This document shows, piece by piece, positions 52,521 through 61,882 of a stretch of DNA of 64,000 nt. The position numbers and the translations under genes were made by a program. The notes beneath the pieces were generated by a model. The model made no database searches and was not told the DNA's origin. It saw only the letters and a program-made list of their open reading frames with translations. This DNA is from UBA6168 sp965222975 (GTDB taxonomy: Bacteria > Bacteroidota > Bacteroidia > Chitinophagales > Saprospiraceae). Position 1 is the first letter of the stretch. Each line of letters starts with the position of its first letter. The stretch spans positions 124,001-188,000 of the forward strand of contig CBDCVJ010000055.1 in NCBI GenBank assembly GCA_965222975.1. Reading direction: 5' to 3'.

Positions 52521-54008
52521 ATGGAAAAAACATCCACCACCCAAAATAAAAACCTTGCACGTTATGGCAGATCAAAAAGCAGCAAGGATGTCATTAATCC
52601 AATAGAAGTAAATGGTTTGAATGCTGTCGATATTGAAACATTGAAAAATAATGAAATATTAGTCAAACGATTTGCCAATACGCTGCCCGGAAACATCCAC
52701 AAATCGCATGGGAGAAATCATGTCCGCATTCTATTTTGGAAGTTTTCAGGGAATAAAAAATTAAAAAAGAAAACGCTAAATTATATTGCCTCACTTGCTA
52801 AAAACAAGATTTTAACGAGTGCCTTACAGCAAAATATAGATAGTAAAACGAGAATAAATGGAAAGGAAAATCTATTTGTTGGATTATACTTAACCCCTGC
52901 GGGCTTAAAATATTTTGGATGGCCAACTGATAATAATGGCAGTTTAAAGGACTTGATATTCAGGGATGATTTTCCATCGGTTAAAAATAACCAATTCAAA
53001 AAAGAAATGCATGCCATACTCTATTTGGCTTATGGTAGTATAGACAGCGATAAAGATACACTCGATGGAATAGCAAGGAATTATGTAAAAAAATTCCGGA
53101 AAGAACTTAAGGCAATTCACGTACTTAATAAATCAGAAACTGGAATTCGAATCGTCAATCGGGAACAGCAAGCTATAGAAGCTTTTGGATATCCTGACGG
53201 GCTAAGTCAACCAGCTTTTTGCTTTGCCGACCTCTCTGGCAAAAGCATTGAAAAATGGAATCCTATCACCTCTTTAGAAGATGAGATATTGGTCAAAGAA
53301 CCAATTACCAATAGTTATGGCAGCTACTTAGCCTTCCTGAAAATAGAGCAAAATGTAGCGGCATTTAGAAAAATGCAAAAACCCATTCACGACCACCTCA
53401 CTGCCGATGGATCAGAGTTGACTTCAACAGTGGGAGAAATGGCCATAGGGCGAACCATCAAAGGACATTCACTGGCATCCGACGCAACAAAAGTAACCCG
53501 TCATATAACCAATGACTTCAATTACGATGACGACCCAAACGGCTTGAAATGCCCATTGCATGCCCATGCTCGCAAAGTAAACCCTAGGTCCGATTCTAAA
53601 GGTTCTTTGCCTATTGTCAGAAGAGGAATCCCTTATGGTTTCCGTTATAGTGAATACCCCAAAGGAACCAGCAACCTCCCATCAAACAAGGTCGGCTTAT
53701 TGTTCATGTCCTTTCAATCTAATATGGATAATTTCATGAGCATCTGGGAAAAAGGAATAAAACCCGCAGATAGTGCTGACCCTATTATTGGTTATGCTGA
53801 ACAGAAATTAAGCGAGGAGGATAAGAAAAAAAAATTTAAGCATAAATACCCAAAACTGAAAAACGGGGAGATTAAGTTGGCCTCAGCCAATGGATTTGGA
53901 GGATTTACCGAACTAAAAGGTGGACTACAATTATATGCACCGAGTATAGCATTTTTTGAGAGTTTGGATGCAGGCGATAAACCTGACAGCGATTTAATGA
54001 ATGTTTAA
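52521..54008 (+). CDS. DyP-type heme peroxidase
   Basis: This gene encodes 495 aa from the ATG at 52521; a TTG ten codons earlier is less likely. The family motif GxxDG appears as FGYPDGLSQP with D226, and the heme-ligand region as CPLHAHARKVNPR with H349 as the probable proximal ligand. RRGIPYGF and GLLFMSFQSNMDNF are also typical. DyP enzymes use hydrogen peroxide to oxidise dyes, phenols or other bulky substrates. There is no signal peptide, so the enzyme is probably cytoplasmic. No encapsulin gene is seen nearby. It lies between the broken protease-nuclease gene and an unknown gene 56 bases downstream, probably co-transcribed. Confidence 0.88.
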   Translation: MEKTSTTQNKNLARYGRSKSSKDVINPIEVNGLNAVDIETLKNNEILVKRFANTLPGNIHKSHGRNHVRILFWKFSGNKKLKKKTLNYIASLAKNKILTSALQQNIDSKTRINGKENLFVGLYLTPAGLKYFGWPTDNNGSLKDLIFRDDFPSVKNNQFKKEMHAILYLAYGSIDSDKDTLDGIARNYVKKFRKELKAIHVLNKSETGIRIVNREQQAIEAFGYPDGLSQPAFCFADLSGKSIEKWNPITSLEDEILVKEPITNSYGSYLAFLKIEQNVAAFRKMQKPIHDHLTADGSELTSTVGEMAIGRTIKGHSLASDATKVTRHITNDFNYDDDPNGLKCPLHAHARKVNPRSDSKGSLPIVRRGIPYGFRYSEYPKGTSNLPSNKVGLLFMSFQSNMDNFMSIWEKGIKPADSADPIIGYAEQKLSEEDKKKKFKHKYPKLKNGEIKLASANGFGGFTELKGGLQLYAPSIAFFESLDAGDKPDSDLMNV

Positions 54009-54064
54009 TGAATGTCCTTTTAAACAGAACAAACCCTATTTTCTATTCATAAAAATTTTATAAA

Positions 54065-54718
54065 ATGTCTATATTTCATCCAATCAAAATTTTTGGCAAC
54101 CCTGACGAATCATTTGCTCAAACTTTGATCCTTTACCATGCAGCCAAAACTTCTATTGATAGCCAAGCCCTTGCCTATCATTATACTAATAGAACCCATG
54201 GGGGAGGAGGCTCCCCACCAGACTTGAGTGGTTATGTAGAAGATTATACAAACATACCTGATGGCAAGGAATTGGCCTTTGAATTTTTTCTACCCGTCAA
54301 TAAAGGCGACTCTTATTCTGTATGGGGAGAAATGGTTGATTGGGATGATCCAGGCAGAGTCGTTGGTGTCTTGTACAACGACTACGATAATCAAACAGGA
54401 AAACGTTCGAGAAAAGATTCCATATTTTTCAAAGCGGAGTATAAAGACAATGACCCAGTTCTGGAATCAAATGAGGTATTCCTAAAATTTAAAGATGCAA
54501 ACATCAACCACGGATATTGCAGGATGCTATTTGTTGGATTCAAGAATGAGACAGAAACTGCTAAATTAAATGAAACGCTGGATACTGATTTAACAGGACG
54601 CGGAGAAAAAAGATATTTATTGAGAATAAGAACAAGGGTCGACTCGAACTACCCCAGAGGGGCAGTTCACTATCGAGAAGACAGCTTGCTACTCGTCATT
54701 AAAAAGAAATCAGTCTAG
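54065..54718 (+). CDS. Hypothetical protein downstream of the DyP peroxidase
   Basis: This gene encodes 217 aa without signal peptide or membrane segment. The N-terminal half has YHYTNRTHGGGGSPPDLSGY and a beta-rich core (ELAFEFFLPVNKGDSYSVWG). The C-terminal half has GYCRMLFVGFKNET and LLRIRTRVDSNYPRG. No family is recognised. The ATG at 54065 lies 56 bases after the peroxidase stop, so the two are likely in one operon. A partner of the peroxidase is possible, but there is no direct evidence. Confidence 0.7.
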   Translation: MSIFHPIKIFGNPDESFAQTLILYHAAKTSIDSQALAYHYTNRTHGGGGSPPDLSGYVEDYTNIPDGKELAFEFFLPVNKGDSYSVWGEMVDWDDPGRVVGVLYNDYDNQTGKRSRKDSIFFKAEYKDNDPVLESNEVFLKFKDANINHGYCRMLFVGFKNETETAKLNETLDTDLTGRGEKRYLLRIRTRVDSNYPRGAVHYREDSLLLVIKKKSV

Positions 54719-54925
54719 AGCAGCAATCAACTGGAAAACCATTTGTTCCCAATTTTGGTAAACAGGCTGTAGCCAGAGGGAAAACTTATGGATTCCTTAT
54801 GGGTACAAAGCTTCTAAGTTCGAAGTGCAAATTCCATAATGGTTTTCCGATAAATAGTGTACAAAATATAAACTAACAAGTCCCCAAATAAGCTGAACTT
54901 AATGTGAATATCTATTATTTCAGTG

Positions 54926-57652
54926 ATGGTATTTCTATGGAGACTTATCTGTATTTGCCTGTTATCAGTATTTTTTCAGGATGCTTTATTTCCTCAGAGT
55001 TGTGAAAAATTAAAAGGAGATATTGAAAAACTGTACAACAGTATTGACAGGCTTGCCCTTGAGAATCCCGATGATGGGATATTGGTCGCTAGGCAATTGG
55101 TTCAACTTGCCAGCCGCTGCCCTGAGCGTTTTGCATTTTATACGATCAGTGCCCTCAGGTTTTTGGCAGAAGCACAACCTTCCTTGGATAGCAGTGAGTT
55201 CTATATTTCAAAGGCTGAAAAATTCATCGATAAATATGGTCACTTCCTTAAAGGTGAACCATATTACACATCCTGCTTATCCATAAAATACAACCGCTGC
55301 CGCTATTTCAGCCATATGGGCGATTACGATCGAGCCCTGTTTTGTTTTGAAGAATTAAAAGACAGCTTTCCCGAAAATATATCCTCAGAATACCTCACTT
55401 CCCTGAAGTACCTGATTCCAAGTCAGCTTGGCGTTCAACAATATAGAAAGGGTAATTACCCAGAGGCATTACGATGGGCATATGAAGCCCTGGAAAAACT
55501 TGACACCGCTCATGATTATTACCTTTGGTATAAAGGAGTTACCCATTATTACTTGGGGAGAGCCTATATGAAAATAGGAGATCAAAGAAATGCTCATCGT
55601 GAATTTTATAATTCCATCCATACTTTTGAAGAAATAGCGCCTTCGATGCGCGAAAGAACAGATGATTATTTATTGGATACATTTCTCGGAATGTGCGATT
55701 TATTTACGGGAATGAACCAGCCGGATTCTGCCTTAATATTAATTGAAAAATCACTTAGCCTTAAATTAAAAGAAAAGTGGAACCTGCCATTTGTCTATCG
55801 TAATAAAGGTGAAATTCTGACCAAGATGGGAAAACATGAGCAGGCGCTTTTAGCGCTAAAAGAATCGCACCGATTAGCAAACCTTATACAGAAAGGAAAG
55901 CACGTTCGCAAAGGAATGATATTAAAAGCACTGGGAGATTTTTATTTATCCGAAAGGACTCCTTTAAAGGCTTTGGACTATTTCCAACAAGCCCTCTCTG
56001 AACTGGACGAAGAATTTTCACCGGATATTGAATTTGACAAAAATCCCAATATCACGCTTACACCAGCAAAAAGGGAAATGCTTGCAATCCTGTTATCTAA
56101 AGGAAAAGCACTTACTCTTCAATTTGAAATGGTCCCTGCTGATCTACACTTTCTTCAATGGTCACTCCAAACTTATACGGAGGCCCTGAATCTGATCCAG
56201 TTACTACGTTACGAATTTCAAGATGATGAATCCAAAGAACTTTTATCATCTCAATCCTTTCAGGTTTTTGAGAACGCCATTGAAAATGCCTTCACTTTAT
56301 TTGAAAAAACCAACGACTCGACTTTTTTGGAAACGGCGTTTATTTTTTCTGAAAAAAGCAAATCCTTATCACTCCTCGAATCCATCAACGACATCAATGC
56401 CCAGAAGTTTGCTCATGTCCCTGACTCTTTGCTGAAACAAGAATTTGAACTACAACTCAAACTCGCCAATCTCGAAAGAAAAGCTACAGAAGCAATGACA
56501 ATTGAAAAAAAGAAAACATTTAGAAGCCAGGCATTTATTAAAAGGCGAGAACTGGACAGTTTACGTAAAATTATGGAAAAAGAATACCCCAAATACCATG
56601 CGCTCAAATACCAACTTAAGACCATTGCATTTAAAGATGTAAAAAAACATCTTGACAACGATGAAACGTTTGTTGAATTCTTTTGGGGCGATCAGAATAT
56701 CTTTTATTTTATTACCAATCAAAATCGTCTTTCAATCGGAAAATTACCTGACATAGACTCTCTTAGATTTGTAATTGAAGAATTTGCACTGCTTGTAGGA
56801 AATAGAAAAACTTTTGCAAGCATAAAAGGAATAACAAAATTTTCCAAGCTCTCACATGAGCTGTATAAAAAAATAATTGACCCCTTAGGTATAAATTCTA
56901 CTAAAGCCATTATTGCGCCTGATGCTTGGCTGCACTTGATCCCATTTGATGCTCTGATTACTTTGGATACAACTACAGTAGAATACAGGAACTTTCCTTA
57001 CTTAATACATCAATTACAATCAACAAGGGTTTTTTCCGCCTCAGTCATGAACCAACATTCAAGCCGTTCAACTAATGGATTAATTCCATCTGAAAAACTT
57101 CTGATGATTTACCCAAAAACATTTGGAGCTAAAATAGATGAAGGGCTATATAAATTATCGGATAAATACAAGAGCGATACGTTATTTTCAAAAATGGCCA
57201 ACAAGAATGCTTTTTTTAGAAAAATAGAAAAAGCTTACGAAGCCATTGTTTTTTTTACTCATGCCCAGGCAGATGTGAATGAGCCTTTCATCGAATTGTA
57301 TGAAAATGAAAAACTTTTTCTCCGAGACATTTATGCCAAGCCCATCAAAACCAACATGGTCGTATTAGCTGCCTGTGAAGCAGGTGTAGGAAAAATAAAA
57401 AGAGGGGAAGGCATCATGAGCCTCGCCAGGGGGTTTGCCTATAGTGGCGTACCATATGTGAACCTTACCCTTTGGCAGGTGAGGAGCGGTGTGACTTTAA
57501 AATTGACCGAACTATTTTTGGACTATTATGACACAGGAAAATATTCCCCTTCCGAAGCATTGCATCTTTCCAAATTAAAGCTATTAAATTCCCCTAATAC
57601 AAAACTTGCCAATCCGTATTATTGGTCAGGGGTCGTTATGATGGGCAGATAA
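54926..57652 (+). CDS. Exported TPR-CHAT (caspase-like) protein
   Basis: This gene encodes 908 aa from the ATG at 54926; a GTG one codon earlier is also open. Signal peptide about 1-24 (LFPQS). Residues about 30-450 hold TPR repeats (RKGNYPEALRWAYEALEKL, YYLGRAYMKIGDQRNAHREF, HEQALLALKESHRL). A coiled region follows at about 500-560. The C-terminal CHAT domain has the His-Cys pair: H779 in FFTHAQAD and C817 in LAACEAGVGK, then SLARGFAYSGVPYVNLTLWQV and NPYYWSGVVMMG. CHAT domains are caspase-like proteases fused to sensors and recur in bacterial conflict and death systems. The TPR part would bind an activator or substrate. The signal peptide puts it outside the cytoplasm, unlike the CHAT proteases of known intracellular defence. 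Confidence 0.88.
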   Translation: MVFLWRLICICLLSVFFQDALFPQSCEKLKGDIEKLYNSIDRLALENPDDGILVARQLVQLASRCPERFAFYTISALRFLAEAQPSLDSSEFYISKAEKFIDKYGHFLKGEPYYTSCLSIKYNRCRYFSHMGDYDRALFCFEELKDSFPENISSEYLTSLKYLIPSQLGVQQYRKGNYPEALRWAYEALEKLDTAHDYYLWYKGVTHYYLGRAYMKIGDQRNAHREFYNSIHTFEEIAPSMRERTDDYLLDTFLGMCDLFTGMNQPDSALILIEKSLSLKLKEKWNLPFVYRNKGEILTKMGKHEQALLALKESHRLANLIQKGKHVRKGMILKALGDFYLSERTPLKALDYFQQALSELDEEFSPDIEFDKNPNITLTPAKREMLAILLSKGKALTLQFEMVPADLHFLQWSLQTYTEALNLIQLLRYEFQDDESKELLSSQSFQVFENAIENAFTLFEKTNDSTFLETAFIFSEKSKSLSLLESINDINAQKFAHVPDSLLKQEFELQLKLANLERKATEAMTIEKKKTFRSQAFIKRRELDSLRKIMEKEYPKYHALKYQLKTIAFKDVKKHLDNDETFVEFFWGDQNIFYFITNQNRLSIGKLPDIDSLRFVIEEFALLVGNRKTFASIKGITKFSKLSHELYKKIIDPLGINSTKAIIAPDAWLHLIPFDALITLDTTTVEYRNFPYLIHQLQSTRVFSASVMNQHSSRSTNGLIPSEKLLMIYPKTFGAKIDEGLYKLSDKYKSDTLFSKMANKNAFFRKIEKAYEAIVFFTHAQADVNEPFIELYENEKLFLRDIYAKPIKTNMVVLAACEAGVGKIKRGEGIMSLARGFAYSGVPYVNLTLWQVRSGVTLKLTELFLDYYDTGKYSPSEALHLSKLKLLNSPNTKLANPYYWSGVVMMGR

Positions 57653-58079
57653 AAAATGTTGGATAAAGTAAACCGACCCTGCAACCAGTTACGCTATTCC
57701 TACACCCAAAACCCTTTTTGCACCATTTGTGCAAGCATTTGGAACAATAGGTAAAGTAGCGTACCACTATTAGCCCTAACTTGAGCCATTAATTTTAGCC
57801 TCTAAATATTTGTAAAACATGAACCCCTCCTTCAACACCCGATCCCTGGTGTCCCATGCCTATGGGCCATGCATTTTTTCCTGCTCCCAATCAGCACCTT
57901 CAGCCAGCCCAATACGGTTGATTTCCTATGAGGTATTTCCAACCATCCCGCCTTAGCTTTTCGGGCTGCAAAAACCTGCGGCCTAAGAAACCATCTGAAA
58001 ACGAAACCCAACAGATAAGCACAGACTACTTTTTTTGAAAACAATCAACCACCTTTTTCACCTTCAAAATTTCAACCTT
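57653..58079. other. Intergenic stretch without recognisable gene
   Basis: No open frame of coding character was seen. A weak imperfect hairpin CTTAG...CTAAG lies near 57,950-57,990. The promoter of the gene at 58080 is expected here but no clear TAnnTTTG box was assigned. Confidence 0.4.
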
Positions 58080-61000
58080 ATGAAAAAAAGATTTTTACCC
58101 TTCGCACTGCTACTTTTTTTATTTAACACAGTATTTGGTCAAGTCTGGTCGCCAAAAGCAGAGGGCGTCCTGCCCAGCAACTACAATGTATCTGACATAT
58201 CCATAGTCAGTGATCAAGTCATTTGGGCTACGGCCATTGATTACTCACAAGCAAATCCACCTGTGCCTCCTACTCACATCACCAAGTTGATGAAATCTAC
58301 CGATGGCGGGAATACATGGGTGGTAAAGGACATTGAAGAAATCATGGGCAGGGTCAGTTGGGACATCCATGCCTTCAATGACACCACTGCAATTATTACA
58401 ACCCAAAACCTGCAAAGTCCGGCAGGCAGAGGACTATGGCGAACGACCGATGGCGGGGGAAACTGGGCAGAATTACTGCCCGGAACTGCTGGAGGCGGAA
58501 AACTCCTCTTTTTTGATGACCAAGAAGGAATTTGCATCACTGCAAATTTAATGGAAAGGACTACAGATGGAGGGGAAAGCTGGACTCCCGTTCCTTCAGG
58601 GAATATACCTGCCTTTCAGTCTGGGGAATTTACACTCTTTTCAACTGCTGGAACAGCCCTTCCAGCCATTGGTAATATTTTGTGGCTTGGCACAAACCAA
58701 GGCCGGGTTTTCAAAAGCGAGGACCGGGGGCAGACCTGGAATGCAACCCCGATGGGCTTAGGTGGCAATTTCATTTATTCCATGGCTTTTGTGGATGAGA
58801 AAAATGGTATTGCACTGCATGCAACGGATTATCAACTTGCCAAAACTTCCGATGGTGGAGAGACTTGGGCCTCTCTTAGTTACGATTACGAATTCAACGA
58901 AGTGGCGGCCATACCTTGTTCCAACATTTTAATGGGCGTCTCTTGGGAGGATAACATCACTGCCATTTCAACCGATTTGGGGGAAACTTGGGAGTTGAAG
59001 GATAATTCCATATCAGCTTGGGCGCCGAAATTCAAATCCCCAAACCTTGGCTGGATGGCCGAAGGGGCTGAAACTGGCGCTAACGCGGCACTGTACAAAT
59101 GGATTGGCGGCACTCTCGACGGCCGCACCTATGTCAACCAAGCTGCCACTGGCAACAACGACGGCACCTCTTGGGCCGATGCCTACATCGACCTGCAAGA
59201 CGCCCTCGCCGCTTCCGAAGAAGGCAATGAAATCTGGGTAGCCGAAGGCACATACCTACCCGACACGGCTGGCGGCAGCCCCTCTTCCACTTTTTTGATT
59301 GATGAAAACCTGAAACTCTATGGTGGTTTTGCCGGGACGGAATGCAATCTCTCGGAAAGGGACATCCAAATGTACCCCACCATCCTTTCTGGTGACCTGA
59401 ACGGGGATGATGTGCTGGATGATTTTGTGATGAACCGGGGGGATAATGTGATGACGGTAGTGACGATAACAGCCGATATTACGAATGAGACTTTGGTAGA
59501 TGGGTTTACCATTAGGAACGGTCATGCGGATGGCGGTGGTATAAACGATTCCCAGACAACAGGGGGAGCTGTTTATTCCTTAGGGGGAGTTGTCATAGGA
59601 AATTGTTTTTTCTTACAAAATTATGCTATGAGTAGAGGCGGGGCGGTTCAGGTACAAAATCAATCAGCCCAGGGGTTTACCATTGAAAACTGCAGGTTCA
59701 AGAAAAACCAATCCACTAATTTAAATGGCGATGCCGTCGGTGGCGCCTTATATGCTACAGGAGTAGTTGGAGAAGGTATTACTATCCTGCAAACCACTTT
59801 TGACGACAATACTGCAGATTGGGGAAGTGGGGTCAATTTATTAAATTCCAATGGCTTTTTTGATGATGTGACTTTTATTAATAATGTGAACCCCCGACAA
59901 GGAGGGGCTTTAAGATTCACTTCCAATTTTGCCAACACGACATTGTCCGTCCTTAATTCCACTTTTGAAGGCAACTCGGCTGCCTTTGGTGGAGGGGCTT
60001 ATACTATTGTACAAGGTGATGGGGTCGTTATTCAATTTATCAATACTACCTTTAAAGAAAATACAACAGCACCTGTTCTGGATGGATGGGGTTCAGGAGG
60101 CAGCGGCATTAGTTATTTTATCGACTCAAATGCTGAAAAGACCCATATAACCATTGATCAATGCGTATTCGAGAACAATACCACCGAAGGTAGTGGAGGG
60201 GGAGCAAGGATTGCTAACAATGGTGACTTTACGAACATTCAGGTCAACAATTGCAGTTTTGCGGGTAATGAAAGTATCTTCCATGGAGGGGGCTTCCATG
60301 TGAATGCAAATGAAACCTCCAACCAAACCAATATCGCTGTTGATAGCTGCTCGTTTTCAGAGAATACCGTCGAGATGTGGACGGGAAGTGGGTTCAGGGC
60401 TTTATTACTGGGGCAAAACGTTGACTTGACACTTTCCAATTCCTCATTTACACAGAATACAACTGGCTTGGCCGGGGCTGCTGCCATATATGGCTTTGAA
60501 GTAAACAGTAGTGGTCAGACCAAAGTGGACCAATGTGTATTCCAGAACAATTCTTCTGGGTACGATGCAGGGCTTAGTATTGGGAGCGGTACAAGGGCAG
60601 GCTTCTTTGAGCATACCATTACAAATTGTAATTTTCTCAACAATTCATCCACTTTTGATGCAGGGGGATTGGACACCTATTCAGAAGTGCCAACCAAATT
60701 TTTGGTTACTGATTGCCTGTTTGATGGAAATAGCGCCGGGGGGACGGCTGGCGGTTTTTACATTGCCAATACCCACCCAGATGTGGAATCTACCATTCGA
60801 AATTGCATCTGGCAAAACAATGAAAGCCCCAAAGGGGCTGCCATAGGAGGTCTTCCCTTTGTAGAAGAAATAGAAGATTTTGCCACTACGATGGAAGCTT
60901 CCTTCACCTTTGAAAATTGTCTGATTCACAATAACACCAGTGATACGGCAGCCATTGCACTCAAGCAAACAGGGAATGTTACTTTATTGAACTGCACTGT

Positions 61001-61643
61001 GGCCAATAATCAAGCAGGTGCTCTGGCTCTTGATTCACTTTCTGCGGTAACGCTACAGAATACTATTCTCCACAATCCAGGCTTTGTTGAATTTACTGAC
61101 TTAACCGGAACTTCAACCACTTCATCGCTCGGTGGCAACCTTATCTCCGACGGTTCCCTTCAAACCTATGCCCTCACTTATGACCTGCAAAATGAGCCCG
61201 ACCCTCTCTTTACTGGAATCGGTGATTTCCGCCTGCAAAATTCCAGCCCTGCCATTGACAAGGGCGTTGACCTTGGCAACCTGCCCGCCACCGACCTTGA
61301 TGGAAATGACCGCAGGTATATGGATGGCTGCGTGGACATCGGGGCGTACGAAGCTCAGGTCATCGGTTCCGCCGATTGTGTGACTGATATTAGGGAGATG
61401 ATGGTGATTGGATCGCTGGTGCTTTCGCCCAATCCTGCTACCGATTTCGTAAACATTGAATTGCCCGAAACTATTACCACACCAATTGAAATCAGCTTAT
61501 TTGATACCCAAGGGAAGTTAATGAGGCAACAGTTTTTTACCAATGGCCAAACGCTCCAAGTAAGGCATTTGCCAAATGGTTTTTACTCACTGAAAGTGAC
61601 GGACGGGGATCGGGTGTATGTGGGGAAATTCGTAAAACAATAG
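58080..61643 (+). CDS. T9SS-exported BNR propeller / beta-helix protein
   Basis: This gene encodes 1,187 aa from the ATG at 58080; a TTG fifteen codons earlier is rejected. Signal peptide about 1-20 (TVFGQ). Residues about 30-330 have six or more BNR/sortilin-type SxDGGxTW motifs (KSTDGGNTW, RTTDGGESW, KTSDGGETW). From about 345, a beta-helix of the choice-of-anchor Q type begins (YVNQAATGNNDGTSWADAY), with many short repeats ending in N-C-x-F (TIENCRFKKNQ, IDQCVFENNTT). The last 80 residues are a type A T9SS sorting domain (LVLSPNPATDFVNIELP ... GFYSLKVTDGDRV). It is expected at the cell surface or released. Glycan binding or cleavage is possible but no catalytic motif was found. A paralogue follows at 61883. 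Confidence 0.9.
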   Translation: MKKRFLPFALLLFLFNTVFGQVWSPKAEGVLPSNYNVSDISIVSDQVIWATAIDYSQANPPVPPTHITKLMKSTDGGNTWVVKDIEEIMGRVSWDIHAFNDTTAIITTQNLQSPAGRGLWRTTDGGGNWAELLPGTAGGGKLLFFDDQEGICITANLMERTTDGGESWTPVPSGNIPAFQSGEFTLFSTAGTALPAIGNILWLGTNQGRVFKSEDRGQTWNATPMGLGGNFIYSMAFVDEKNGIALHATDYQLAKTSDGGETWASLSYDYEFNEVAAIPCSNILMGVSWEDNITAISTDLGETWELKDNSISAWAPKFKSPNLGWMAEGAETGANAALYKWIGGTLDGRTYVNQAATGNNDGTSWADAYIDLQDALAASEEGNEIWVAEGTYLPDTAGGSPSSTFLIDENLKLYGGFAGTECNLSERDIQMYPTILSGDLNGDDVLDDFVMNRGDNVMTVVTITADITNETLVDGFTIRNGHADGGGINDSQTTGGAVYSLGGVVIGNCFFLQNYAMSRGGAVQVQNQSAQGFTIENCRFKKNQSTNLNGDAVGGALYATGVVGEGITILQTTFDDNTADWGSGVNLLNSNGFFDDVTFINNVNPRQGGALRFTSNFANTTLSVLNSTFEGNSAAFGGGAYTIVQGDGVVIQFINTTFKENTTAPVLDGWGSGGSGISYFIDSNAEKTHITIDQCVFENNTTEGSGGGARIANNGDFTNIQVNNCSFAGNESIFHGGGFHVNANETSNQTNIAVDSCSFSENTVEMWTGSGFRALLLGQNVDLTLSNSSFTQNTTGLAGAAAIYGFEVNSSGQTKVDQCVFQNNSSGYDAGLSIGSGTRAGFFEHTITNCNFLNNSSTFDAGGLDTYSEVPTKFLVTDCLFDGNSAGGTAGGFYIANTHPDVESTIRNCIWQNNESPKGAAIGGLPFVEEIEDFATTMEASFTFENCLIHNNTSDTAAIALKQTGNVTLLNCTVANNQAGALALDSLSAVTLQNTILHNPGFVEFTDLTGTSTTSSLGGNLISDGSLQTYALTYDLQNEPDPLFTGIGDFRLQNSSPAIDKGVDLGNLPATDLDGNDRRYMDGCVDIGAYEAQVIGSADCVTDIREMMVIGSLVLSPNPATDFVNIELPETITTPIEISLFDTQGKLMRQQFFTNGQTLQVRHLPNGFYSLKVTDGDRVYVGKFVKQ

Positions 61644-61652
61644 TTGTTTTAA

Positions 61653-61793
61653 GGCAAATGCATCAAAATAGATTCGGTAAAAATGGTTGGAAAACTCATC
61701 GGTTCATCGGTCATTTCACCCCCCTACCCCCCTCAAGGGCAGGGGGGTGAAATGACCGATGCTTTAGCCCTATAAAATTTTGATGCGTTTGCC
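61653..61793. repeat. Nested double palindrome between tandem paralogues
   Basis: The outer arms GGCAAATGCATCAAAAT (61653-61669) and ATTTTGATGCGTTTGCC (61777-61793) differ at one position. They enclose a perfect 21-bp inverted repeat, 61705-61725 and 61741-61761, containing CATTTCACCCCCCT and its complement. No coding capacity. It could serve as terminator of the upstream gene or be a dispersed element. Confidence 0.88.
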
Positions 61794-61882
61794 CTATAGT
61801 TGTTTAAGCACCGCCTTTTGTATAAGGTGCTTTGTGCACTTTGCAAAAGGCTTTATTTTTTTACCATAAAAAAATCAACCTT

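Noticed and set aside
52521..54008. DyP peroxidase as encapsulin cargo
   Set aside because: No encapsulin shell gene is in the window and no clear C-terminal targeting peptide is seen.
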